From Elizabethkingia occulta (GTDB lineage Bacteria > Bacteroidota > Bacteroidia > Flavobacteriales > Weeksellaceae), in assembly GCF_002023715.1 (NCBI RefSeq), contig NZ_MAHX01000016.1:372001-436000 (forward strand): a DNA stretch of 64,000 nucleotides, read 5' to 3'. The notes below the pieces were generated by a model. That model was not told where the DNA came from, did not search any database, and worked only from the letters and a program-made list of their open reading frames with translations. Positions 1 through 7,163 of the stretch are shown here, piece by piece. Each line of letters opens with the position of its first letter. The stretch's first letter is position 1. A program made the position numbers and the translations under genes.

Positions 1-164
1 TCTTCCGGTTTTTTATTTTAATATTTAATGTTAAAGAGTTCTCATATTGTTAGGAACAGCTATAGATCTAAGAAAGATATAGAACAAATTTTACTATTAT
101 GAGATAGCATTCCTCCCGTAGCTTTAGTCTAATTTTCTGGCTTTTAATATAGTTCATCGTAATG

Positions 165-240
165 AATAAGGAGCTCCGTTAGGAGCTTGACCTCTATAGG
201 CTATAATTATGAAAATACAAAGCGTTCCGGAGGAACGCTA
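165..240. repeat. Possible dispersed palindromic (REP-like) element
   Basis: Two perfect stem-loops lie 33 bases apart. The first is AGCTCC-GTTA-GGAGCT at 172-187. The second is AGCGTTCC-GGA-GGAACGCT at 221-239. Both are GC-rich against AT-rich surroundings, and neither is followed by a T-run, so they do not look like terminators. Paired GC-rich palindromes of this kind are typical of REP or MITE-like intergenic repeats. Only one copy is in this window, so repetition in the genome is inference. Confidence 0.35.
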
Positions 241-390
241 TATGAAATCAGAAATTAAAAAATCATTCAGAATAAAAAATAAAACCTTCAGATTATAACT
301 GAGAGAAGGATAATAACTTTTATTTTCATATTAGCTCCCACAATAAAATTATCAGAGCAGAATGTTAAGTTGGTAAATGGATATAAAAAT

Positions 391-412
391 ACCCGAACCA
401 AAAAGTTCGGGT
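391..412 (-). terminator. Terminator of the DUF6702-like gene
   Basis: Stem ACCCGAAC / GTTCGGGT with a six-base loop. Read on the minus strand it is followed by ATTTTTAT, and it lies 25 bases after the stop of the minus-strand gene ending at 438. Confidence 0.75.
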
Positions 413-437
413 GTTTGTTATTATAGTTCTTTTAATT

Positions 438-905
438 TTAGAAAGCAGCTTCATTTACTTCTTTACCTCTTTGAAAAGTCATTGTTTTCTGCTTACCTTT
501 ATAAGAAACGGTTACCAGATTCATCTGGCTGGAAAACTCATTCAGAAGTATTGTGTTTTTAATTTTTATAGTACTTATATTTCCTATGCCTGAAGCCTCA
601 AAATATACCCAAACTGCTTCACCATTTACCTGGCTTCCGGTATATGTAAGCCTAACAGGAGCTCCGTTTACACTAGTACTAAAGTTAGCGTTTACATAAT
701 TTTTAGCAGCGTTATCAAAACTCCCGCTTTTAGAATCCATTTTAAGAGCCTGCTCTAAATCTGAAGCGTTCATTTTGGTAGTGAACTTCAGAACTCCGTT
801 CGCTTCATTATAATCTACTTTGGTCATAGAAGAATGGAATTCCATAAAACTAAATGCGAAAATTAGCAATGATAATATGCCTAATGTTCCTAATAACTTT
901 TTCAT
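438..905 (-). CDS. DUF6702-like exported protein
   Basis: 155 residues. The N-terminus (MKKLLGTLGILSLLIFAFSF) is a hydrophobic signal peptide or signal anchor, so the protein is probably exported to the periplasm. The body has a beta-rich pattern with a central stretch reading VNGAPVRLTYTG, then EAVWVYFEASGIGNISTIKI and NLVTVSYKGKQK near the end. This order matches, from memory, the DUF6702 family of small Bacteroidota exported proteins of unknown role. It is a single-gene unit with its own terminator directly downstream. The next gene upstream (LOG family) ends 59 bases before its start, so it may also be reached by read-through. No function can be assigned; the family call is moderately sure. 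Confidence 0.75.
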   Translation of the reverse strand: MKKLLGTLGILSLLIFAFSFMEFHSSMTKVDYNEANGVLKFTTKMNASDLEQALKMDSKSGSFDNAAKNYVNANFSTSVNGAPVRLTYTGSQVNGEAVWVYFEASGIGNISTIKIKNTILLNEFSSQMNLVTVSYKGKQKTMTFQRGKEVNEAAF

Positions 906-964
906 TTTAAGAGAATTAATTTCATTTCCAAATAATAAGAGTCAAAATATATGCCACAAATTAA

Positions 965-1696
965 CTAAAAATTAACACTAATTGCATATTTTTCGTAGAA
1001 TGCCTTGATATGGGCAACAGCGTCATCCGCATTGTCTACAATTCTGTAAAGATTAAGATCTTCTTCTGAAATAAGGCCGTTTTTAAGCAATGAACTTTTA
1101 AACCAGTCTATTAAGCCTCCCCAGAACTCGCTTCCAACCAATACAATAGGGAATCGTCCGATTTTATTGGTCTGAATAAGAGTAAGGGCTTCCATTAGCT
1201 CATCTAGTGTTCCAAAACCTCCAGGCATAACAATGAATCCCTGAGAGTATTTTACGAACATTACTTTTCTTACAAAGAAATAATCGTAATCCATATTATA
1301 ACCATTGTCAATGTATGGATTAAAATGCTGTTCAAAAGGGAGGTCTATATTCAGCCCGATAGATTTTCCATGCCCGAATGCACCACGATTTCCTGCTTCC
1401 ATAATTCCGGGGCCACCACCAGTGATAACTCCAAATCCTAATTCGGTTATTTTTTCGGCTATTTCAGTAGCCATTTGATAATATTTGTGGTCTTCCTTCA
1501 GCCTTGCAGAGCCGAAGATAGAAACACATGGACCTATTTCCGTCATTTTTTCAAATCCGGAAACAAATTCAGCCATGATTTTAAAAACCATCCAGCTGTC
1601 CTTAGTTAGTTTCTCGTCCCAGCTTTTCTGGCGAAAACTTTCTTTTACTCTTTCGTCTAAAATAATATCGTTTTTAGGTGTATCTTTCTTTTTCAT
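965..1696 (-). CDS. LOG family protein (TIGR00730, Rossmann fold)
   Basis: 243 residues. It carries the family signatures: GSAR at residues 62-65, GGGPGIMEAGNRG at 93-105 and PGGFGTLDE at 158-166. The last two form the nucleotide-monophosphate site of LOG enzymes. Characterised members are cytokinin-riboside 5'-monophosphate phosphoribohydrolases, which release the base from a nucleoside monophosphate; older annotations as lysine decarboxylase are wrong. The N-terminal extension of about 55 residues before the fold is common in the bacterial group II type. The ATG start at 1696 is 12 bases from the stop of the MurU-like gene, so it is probably the last gene of that transcript. The physiological substrate in a flavobacterium is unknown. 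Confidence 0.88.
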   Translation of the reverse strand: MKKKDTPKNDIILDERVKESFRQKSWDEKLTKDSWMVFKIMAEFVSGFEKMTEIGPCVSIFGSARLKEDHKYYQMATEIAEKITELGFGVITGGGPGIMEAGNRGAFGHGKSIGLNIDLPFEQHFNPYIDNGYNMDYDYFFVRKVMFVKYSQGFIVMPGGFGTLDELMEALTLIQTNKIGRFPIVLVGSEFWGGLIDWFKSSLLKNGLISEEDLNLYRIVDNADDAVAHIKAFYEKYAISVNF

Positions 1697-1708
1697 GTGT
1701 CTACATTT

Positions 1709-2422
1709 TTATTTAAAATATTCTTCCGCCAACAGAATACTCTCCGGCTTTCCAACATCTACAAGATATGCATCGTGAATATAACCATTGATTCTTTCTG
1801 TCATCATAAAGTCCAGGTATTCCTCCATAATGGAGAATTTTCCGGTACGTTTTATTTTATCAAAAATAAGAGAATTAATGCAATGGATTCCACTGAATGC
1901 TAAGGGGCGGAAGCCTTTGTTGAATTCTGCAAGCTTTTGTTCTCCGGTATTGGTGTTCATCCAGCCTTTTAATACCATAGAATCGTCGAAAAGTAATTTT
2001 CTGCTACTTTCTCTGTCTGAAACAGCAAGAGTAACAAAATCTTCGTGCTCTTTGTGGAAGTTAATAAATTCTGTAATATTCAGATCAGTTAAAATATCCA
2101 CATTCATAATAAGAAAACATTCTTCCTTTTCCAGAAAAGGTTTTGCAAACATTAAGCCACCTCCGGTTTCTAATAATAGTTCGCTTTCATCGGATATTTC
2201 TATCTGTGCTCCAAAGTTATTTTTTTCTTTCAGAAAATCAACAATTTGTTCTCCAAAATGGTGAATATTAATTACAAAATTATTGATACCAAAAGACTGT
2301 AGATAATTGATGTTACGTTCTAATAATGTAATTCCGTTTACCTTGGCCAAAGCTTTCGGATGTGCATCCGTAAATGGCTTTAGACGAGTGCCTTTTCCTG
2401 CCGCAAAAAGTAAAGCTTTCAT
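1709..2422 (-). CDS. murU: MurU-like sugar-1-phosphate nucleotidyltransferase
   Basis: 237 residues, a single nucleotidyltransferase domain. The N-terminus has the NTP-binding signature LFAAGKGTRLKP (residues 5-16) followed by HPKAL, and a metal-binding aspartate lies in the IMNVDIL segment. Size and start resemble MurU (MurNAc-1-phosphate uridylyltransferase) more than the longer GlmU or RmlA. It is four bases from the RapZ-like gene and shares a strand and cluster with an AmgK-like kinase, as in the AmgK-MurU route from MurNAc to UDP-MurNAc. That pairing supports the name, but sequence alone does not separate MurU from mannose-1-phosphate guanylyltransferase-like enzymes, so the symbol is provisional. 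Confidence 0.75.
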   Translation of the reverse strand: MKALLFAAGKGTRLKPFTDAHPKALAKVNGITLLERNINYLQSFGINNFVINIHHFGEQIVDFLKEKNNFGAQIEISDESELLLETGGGLMFAKPFLEKEECFLIMNVDILTDLNITEFINFHKEHEDFVTLAVSDRESSRKLLFDDSMVLKGWMNTNTGEQKLAEFNKGFRPLAFSGIHCINSLIFDKIKRTGKFSIMEEYLDFMMTERINGYIHDAYLVDVGKPESILLAEEYFK

Positions 2423-2425
2423 AGT

Positions 2426-2827
2426 TTAGTTCAATTGAGGTTGCTCATCATGATGCAGGATAACATTTGCCTGTGGGTATTTTTCACGTATAAATGCAGC
2501 TGTTTTTATAGCTGAATATACGGATCTGTGCTGCCCGCCAGTACAGCCGAAGTTGATTTGCAGATTCTCGAATCCACGTGCCAGGTAATCATCGATATTA
2601 ATAGAAACAATGCTAAAAACTGAATTCAGAAAATCCTGAATCTTGGTTTTTTCTTCCAAATATTCCTGTACAGGAATATCGTTTCCGGTTTGTTGTTTGT
2701 ATTCTTCAATTCTGCCCGGATTTAGTATTCCGCGGCAATCGAATACGAAACCACCTCCGTTACCGGAATTGTCTTTCGGAATACCTCCTTTTTTATATGA
2801 AAAACTATGTACTTCGATATTTAACAT
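2426..2827 (-). CDS. Stand-alone RapZ C-terminal domain protein
   Basis: 133 residues. It corresponds only to the C-terminal half of RapZ (YvcJ): FDCRGILNPGR at residues 29-39 and GCTGGQHRSVY at 94-104 are the two conserved blocks of that domain. The N-terminal P-loop kinase-like half of full RapZ is absent, so it is not the usual two-domain protein of about 285 residues. In Escherichia coli the RapZ C-terminal domain binds glucosamine-6-phosphate and controls GlmS synthesis through small RNAs. A domain-only protein beside MurU- and AmgK-like genes could sense or handle an amino-sugar phosphate; this is inference. It starts at an ATG and ends four bases before the MurU-like gene. Confidence 0.8.
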   Translation of the reverse strand: MLNIEVHSFSYKKGGIPKDNSGNGGGFVFDCRGILNPGRIEEYKQQTGNDIPVQEYLEEKTKIQDFLNSVFSIVSINIDDYLARGFENLQINFGCTGGQHRSVYSAIKTAAFIREKYPQANVILHHDEQPQLN

Positions 2828-2902
2828 TTTATAATATATTATTTTTAATCATTAAGATATTTAGAGAATTAAGCTTTATTAATCAGGTAATGCCGTGAAA
2901 TA

Positions 2903-3286
2903 TTAATTAACCATTGGGATTGCTGACTTTGTTATATTATCTGTATAAAAATTAATAAGTAGTCCCTGAGGCTTTTGAAGGATTTTCATATAATAGAGCA
3001 ACTGTGCCTGATGTACAGGCTTAATCTCATCAACAGTTTTTAATTCAATACAAATTAAATCATTTACAAGTAAATCTAACCTTAGTTCTGTGTCAAAATA
3101 TAAATCGTCATAAATAATAGGTGCAATAATTTGTTGCTTTACCTCATATCCATTTTTTTCCAATTCGTATTTCAGACATTTTTCATAAATGCTTTCTAAT
3201 AAACCAGGTCCCAAATTCTTATGCACCTTGATTGCACAACCAAGGATATCGTAAGAGAGTGTAGTTATATCTTTTTTTGTTAGCAT
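2903..3286 (-). CDS. GxxExxY protein (PD-(D/E)XK-like fold)
   Basis: 127 residues. The name-giving motif is visible as G28-LL-E31-SI-Y34. Further on, an acidic and lysine arrangement with D71 and E81-L-K83 in the segment DLLVNDLICIELKTV fits the PD-(D/E)XK nuclease core. GxxExxY proteins are widespread and short, and have no established biological role. It sits between the AmgK-like kinase (19 bases away) and the RapZ-like gene (75 bases away) on the same strand, breaking up an otherwise coherent amino-sugar group. It may be a mobile cargo gene that was inserted there. Confidence 0.85.
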   Translation of the reverse strand: MLTKKDITTLSYDILGCAIKVHKNLGPGLLESIYEKCLKYELEKNGYEVKQQIIAPIIYDDLYFDTELRLDLLVNDLICIELKTVDEIKPVHQAQLLYYMKILQKPQGLLINFYTDNITKSAIPMVN

Positions 3287-3304
3287 CTAAATTTTCTTAA
3301 TTAC

Positions 3305-4324
3305 TTAATGGTTAGATAACTTAATGATTTTCTGATTTATAATTGGCGATGAAAGCTGCATTATTATTTTTTGTAATTCCGGATATTTTTGAAGCTCTGT
3401 CCAGTTTTCAGAAAGATAAGTAACGTTTTCTATTCCGCGTGGAATACTCTCTATAAAGTGTTTTTTCCGTTGAATAATGCCACGGAAACCATATGCTCCT
3501 AATACCTGAAGGAAACGCATGAGTTTGCAGTAGTTTACGGCCTCTTTGAAAGAATCTTCAGAATAGGAATCTTTGTTCGAAGCTAAATATTCGGAAAGAA
3601 ACTCATTTTTCCATTCTGCAGAAAAGTTTGCTTTGGCCTGAAAAAGAAATGAAACAAGATCATAAGTAGCAGGTCCCAACATTGCTGCCTGGTAATCGAT
3701 AAAATAAATTTCTTCCTGATCATCGACCATAATATTCCTGGCCTGGAAATCCCGCATCATAACCGTGTGTGGCTGAAGTGACTGAACTTTGTCAGAAATG
3801 TGTTTGAACTCCTTTAATATTTTTCCTTTATGGTAGTCGATTTCCAGTACATCAACCAGAAAGTTTTTGAAGTAATAAAGATCATGGGTTATAGGAAAAC
3901 TATCATATGCCTCATATTCGTAGGCATGTGAGAAGTCTATATTTCCTGATGTTTTCTGTTGAAAATTGCTTAATGCTTTAATTGTCTTACCAACTAAATT
4001 TTTTACCCTTTCGCTGTGTCCTTCTTTTGTGATAACTTCGGATAAAGTATTGGAGCCAACATATTGTTGAAGATAAAGATTTCTCTCAGCGTTGATTGCA
4101 TAAATTTCCGGTACGCGAAGCTGTAAATTGCGAAAGGCATTTGTCAGATAGAAGAAACTCTCATTCTCATCAATTTTCTCGTTGAAAGTAAGGATATACT
4201 TTTTATCAGATGTTTCAACAATTAGATTCTGGCGGGCAGAGCCACTCTGTTGAAGAGGGGTTATTGTAAAGTCCGAATGTCCAAAATAATCTTCTAAAAA
4301 TTTCTGAAATAGTTCTTCTCGCAT
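3305..4324 (-). CDS. AmgK-like aminoglycoside-phosphotransferase-fold kinase
   Basis: 339 residues, phosphotransferase enzyme family (PF01636, choline kinase / APH fold). The catalytic loop reads RDFQARN with D192 and N197, and the metal-binding aspartate is D210 in FIDYQ. AmgK, the N-acetylmuramate and N-acetylglucosamine 1-kinase of the cell-wall recycling shunt, has the same size and fold. The MurU-like uridylyltransferase three genes downstream would use its product. An antibiotic-resistance role is unlikely given the context. A TATATTTG box (4340-4347) and an AAGGAG stretch precede the ATG. The fold assignment is firm; the substrate is inferred from the neighbours. Confidence 0.8.
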   Translation of the reverse strand: MREELFQKFLEDYFGHSDFTITPLQQSGSARQNLIVETSDKKYILTFNEKIDENESFFYLTNAFRNLQLRVPEIYAINAERNLYLQQYVGSNTLSEVITKEGHSERVKNLVGKTIKALSNFQQKTSGNIDFSHAYEYEAYDSFPITHDLYYFKNFLVDVLEIDYHKGKILKEFKHISDKVQSLQPHTVMMRDFQARNIMVDDQEEIYFIDYQAAMLGPATYDLVSFLFQAKANFSAEWKNEFLSEYLASNKDSYSEDSFKEAVNYCKLMRFLQVLGAYGFRGIIQRKKHFIESIPRGIENVTYLSENWTELQKYPELQKIIMQLSSPIINQKIIKLSNH

Positions 4325-4339
4325 AGTCTGATCTCCTTA

Positions 4340-4347
4340 CAAATATA
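4340..4347 (-). promoter_or_regulatory. Bacteroidota -7 box upstream of the AmgK-like gene
   Basis: Read on the minus strand the bases are TATATTTG, an exact TAnnTTTG match, 16 bases before the ATG at 4324. An AAGGAG stretch (complement at 4333-4338) follows. I see no convincing -33 TTTG at the right spacing, so this is a half-supported promoter for the 4.3-1.0 kb gene group. Confidence 0.4.
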
Positions 4348-4446
4348 CTAAATGATATTTATAGAAGCGGAAGCAGAGCGATATAGATGTATTAAATAAT
4401 GTTTTTAAAAGCTTTTTGTTATCAGTAATTAATAGTTATTATTGGT

Positions 4447-5445
4447 TTAGACGGTATGTTTTTGTATTTGGCTGATGTTTTTAATAGTCCATTCGATTTT
4501 TTTCTCAAATGGAAACTCACGAACAGGACAATTACTAATTTGGCATACAGAGCAGGAAATAGGCTTACAATCGTCCATATGGAAATTGAATTCTATTTGT
4601 CGATCCAAATTTTTGGCAAGTAAGACGAGTACTTTTTCCATTTCGTTATGAGCCTCCCTTAGACTGTAATACCACGGCAAAGTAATATGAGCATCGATAT
4701 GAAGATTGGCTCCATATTGCTGAATTTTCATATTATGAATATCTATCCACTGTGGTTGTCGGTTGGCTAGTAATATTGCAGTGATTTCTTTTAAAAGCTT
4801 ATCATCAGTCTCGTCCATAATTCCGCTTAGCGCTTTACGGACAATCTGATAACCAATAAAAATAATATAAGACCCGAATATTAGTGCTACAGCACTGTCT
4901 ATCCAGTACCAGTGTGTAAAGTGTACAATGACTAAACTTATAACAACTCCCAGAGTAGTAATAGTATCGGATTGTAAATGTTTCCCGGATGCAATAAGTA
5001 CCAGAGAATTTTCTCTCTTTCCTTTTATCAAAGAATACCAACCAAGTCCATAATTAATAAGTCCGGTTATAAGTACTATGAAGATTCCCCAGTCGAGATC
5101 TTTTACGTGATTTCCTTTAATTAAGCTATTACTGGACTGAACGATAATTAGTATGCCGGCAATAATAATGAGTAATCCTTCCACACCGGAGGTTATAAAT
5201 TCTACTTTTCCGTGTCCGTAAGGGTGTTCTTTATCTTTTGGTTTTGCGGCTAAATATAATGAGTACAGGCCTAAAAATGCACTCACAATATTAACTATAC
5301 TTTCCATGGCATCGGAAAATACAGCGTCTGAGTTTGTTAGTTGCCAAGCAACTAGTTTGCCTATAAATAATATAATTCCGGCGAAAGCAATAGCCCGCTG
5401 AAAAGCAAGCTTACTAATATCTTTATTGACTGTCTCCTCTTTCAT
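4447..5445 (-). CDS. Cation diffusion facilitator (CDF) metal exporter
   Basis: 332 residues from the ATG at 5445 (MKEETVNKD). A longer in-frame ATG at 5490 lies inside the terminator hairpin of asd, so it is rejected. The CDF transmembrane domain is clear: paired metal-binding motifs appear as FSDAMES in TM2 and HLQSD in TM5, and a glycine-rich stretch with HPYGHGKVE lies in the loop. A cytoplasmic C-terminal domain follows (HIDAHITLPWYYSLREAH). CDF proteins export Zn(II), Fe(II), Co(II) or Mn(II) by proton antiport. The last 45 residues contain a cysteine cluster (CKPISCSVCQISNCP), an addition that could bind metal. Metal specificity cannot be told. Confidence 0.88.
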   Translation of the reverse strand: MKEETVNKDISKLAFQRAIAFAGIILFIGKLVAWQLTNSDAVFSDAMESIVNIVSAFLGLYSLYLAAKPKDKEHPYGHGKVEFITSGVEGLLIIIAGILIIVQSSNSLIKGNHVKDLDWGIFIVLITGLINYGLGWYSLIKGKRENSLVLIASGKHLQSDTITTLGVVISLVIVHFTHWYWIDSAVALIFGSYIIFIGYQIVRKALSGIMDETDDKLLKEITAILLANRQPQWIDIHNMKIQQYGANLHIDAHITLPWYYSLREAHNEMEKVLVLLAKNLDRQIEFNFHMDDCKPISCSVCQISNCPVREFPFEKKIEWTIKNISQIQKHTV

Positions 5446-5483
5446 CAATTGATATATTATGGTAAAAAATATATTACAAAAAT

Positions 5484-5506
5484 AAGGCATCTTAAGAAGA
5501 TGCCTT
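5484..5506 (-). terminator. Terminator of asd
   Basis: Perfect 10-base stem AAGGCATCTT / AAGATGCCTT with loop CTT, followed on the minus strand by ATTTTTG. It starts 11 bases after the asd stop. The CDF gene begins 38 bases further on, so the two genes are separately transcribed. Confidence 0.88.
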
Positions 5507-5516
5507 GGTTTTTATT

Positions 5517-6506
5517 TTATACTAGCTCGTTTGCCACCAGATACTCTGCTATCTGTACAGCATTTGTAGCTGCACCTTTTCTGAGATTGTCTGCAACAAT
5601 CCACAGATTTAGCGTTTTAGGCTGAGAAAGGTCTCTTCTGATTCTTCCTACGAAAACTTCATCTTTTCCTTCAGCTTCCAATGGCATTGGGTAGACTTTG
5701 TTTTGTACATCGTCTAACACAACAACTCCCGGAGTTTCTGAAAGAATCTGACGAACTTCCTGAAGATCGAATTCGTTTTCGAACTCGATGTTTACACTTT
5801 CAGAGTGTCCACCTTGTACTGGTACTCTTACCGCAGTAGCTGTTAGACTGAAAGTATCGTCACCCATGATTTTCTTAGGCTCTTTCATTAACTTGATCTC
5901 CTCCTTTGTATAATCATCATCAGCGAATACATCACAATGAGGTAAAGCATTTTTGAAAATCTGATAAGGGTAAACCATTTGTGGAGTTTCACCTTTAATT
6001 TCAGCGTTTAACTGGTCTACAGCATCTTTACCAGTTCCGGTTACAGATTGGTAAGTAGATACAATAACTCTTCTGATATCGTATTTTTTATTCAGTGGAG
6101 CTAATACCATTACTAACTGAATTGTAGAGCAGTTAGGGTTAGCAATAATTTTGTCTTCTTTCGTCAATACATTAGCATTGATTTCCGGAACAACTAATTT
6201 TTTATCAACTTCCATTCTCCATGCTGAAGAATTGTCAATTACTGTTGTGCCTGCCTCAGCAAACTTAGGTGCAAACTGTTTGGATGTTTCTCCCCCTGCT
6301 GAAAACAGAGCGATCTCAGGTTTTCGGTCAATAGCTTCCTGCATGCTTACAATAGCATATTCCTGACCTTTGAAAGTAATTTTCTTTCCTACAGATCTCT
6401 CAGATGCTACAGGAATCAATTCAGTTATCGGAAGATTTCTCTCTTCCAAAACTTTCAGCATAACCTGGCCAACCATCCCGGTTGCGCCGACAACAGCGAT
6501 TTTCAT
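5517..6506 (-). CDS. asd: Aspartate-semialdehyde dehydrogenase
   Basis: 329 residues, full length for the family. It reduces aspartyl-4-phosphate to aspartate-semialdehyde with NADPH, the branch point to lysine and diaminopimelate, threonine and methionine. The N-terminal nucleotide-binding motif is VVGATGMVGQ (residues 5-14). The catalytic cysteine is C126 in NPNCSTIQ, and the acid-base histidine lies in RVPVQGGHSE. It is a single-gene unit: a strong terminator follows and the next gene upstream starts 128 bases away. A TAATTTTG box (complement at 6539-6546) upstream could be its promoter -7 element. Identity is secure. Confidence 0.97.
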   Translation of the reverse strand: MKIAVVGATGMVGQVMLKVLEERNLPITELIPVASERSVGKKITFKGQEYAIVSMQEAIDRKPEIALFSAGGETSKQFAPKFAEAGTTVIDNSSAWRMEVDKKLVVPEINANVLTKEDKIIANPNCSTIQLVMVLAPLNKKYDIRRVIVSTYQSVTGTGKDAVDQLNAEIKGETPQMVYPYQIFKNALPHCDVFADDDYTKEEIKLMKEPKKIMGDDTFSLTATAVRVPVQGGHSESVNIEFENEFDLQEVRQILSETPGVVVLDDVQNKVYPMPLEAEGKDEVFVGRIRRDLSQPKTLNLWIVADNLRKGAATNAVQIAEYLVANELV

Positions 6507-6633
6507 TTTAAAGTATGATATATTGGTTAAATAATTGTCAAAATTAAGAAATAAAAGCTTAATACTTAATATATGACAGTAAATAGGCGATAGTTTTTAG
6601 CTATCGGCATTCTTTGCTGCTGATAAGTTATAG

Positions 6634-7074
6634 TTAAGCTCCCATTAATTTTGCCCATGGTAAAGCAAACGCAAAAAGCGCAATTGCAAGGACTGCTAAT
6701 ACGACCATTCCCATGGTAATTGTATCGTTTGCTTTAACTTTCTTATTCAGAATAGTCATCAGTACAGCAGCAATAAGCATAGAGAACGGGTGTTCTATAT
6801 AAGTGAATCTTAATGCCGAGTTTTTCATCAATCCGCCCATACCCATCGCTTTGATGGTATCCATAAAGCCGGAGGTTCCAACAAGCATAATAATACCGAT
6901 AAGAAACTGAATGTGGAAGAAGATCATTACGAATAGAGTTGATTTTCTCAGTAATTTGGAGATTTTACCAGAGTATCCAAGTATCACCGTAAGTAATGCA
7001 ATGATAAAAAGAAGCACTAATAGCAACTCCAGATAAGCGAAGCCTTTGTGTGCGTTTAAAAAAATATTGTGCAT
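6634..7074 (-). CDS. Four-helix membrane protein, cytochrome-b-like family of unknown function
   Basis: 146 residues with four hydrophobic segments (about 12-33, 43-66, 92-110 and 119-140) and short polar loops. A histidine in IFFHIQFLIG and another in YIEHPFSML are placed inside or at the edge of helices. This arrangement resembles a family of small flavobacterial membrane proteins often annotated as cytochrome B or, wrongly, as ribosomal protein L27. Haem binding is possible from the histidines but not shown. It stands alone between asd and a TonB-dependent receptor. No function can be assigned. Confidence 0.75.
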   Translation of the reverse strand: MHNIFLNAHKGFAYLELLLVLLFIIALLTVILGYSGKISKLLRKSTLFVMIFFHIQFLIGIIMLVGTSGFMDTIKAMGMGGLMKNSALRFTYIEHPFSMLIAAVLMTILNKKVKANDTITMGMVVLAVLAIALFAFALPWAKLMGA

Positions 7075-7106
7075 AATCTAAATTTAAATGTGAACAAATA
7101 TAACAA

Positions 7107-7130
7107 AACCCGCCGAGATTGGCGGGTTTA
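7107..7130 (-). terminator. Terminator of the first TonB-dependent receptor gene
   Basis: Stem AAACCCGCC / GGCGGGTTT with a six-base loop, followed on the minus strand by TTGTT. It lies 33 bases after the receptor stop at 7164. Confidence 0.85.
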
Positions 7131-7163
7131 ATTGATTATCATTCAGATGATTTTTAACCAATG

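Larger units (their letters stand above)
1..437. other. Non-coding left edge with small inverted repeats
   Basis: No open reading frame here looks like a gene. The stretch holds two short perfect hairpins (about 172-187 and 221-239) and, at its right end, the terminator of the DUF6702-like gene. The rest is AT-rich sequence with no feature I can name. The gene to the left must end before the window. Confidence 0.6.

Noticed and set aside
209-298. A 29-residue frame starting MKIQSVPEERY
   Set aside because: It is produced by reading through the second palindrome and has no family or promoter; more likely chance.
3305-4324. Aminoglycoside resistance phosphotransferase
   Set aside because: The fold is shared, but the MurU-like and RapZ-like neighbours and the chromosomal housekeeping setting point to a sugar kinase.
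6587-6605. Short hairpin CGATAG...CTATCG between asd and the membrane protein gene
   Set aside because: Only six base pairs and no T-run on either strand; not good enough to call a terminator.
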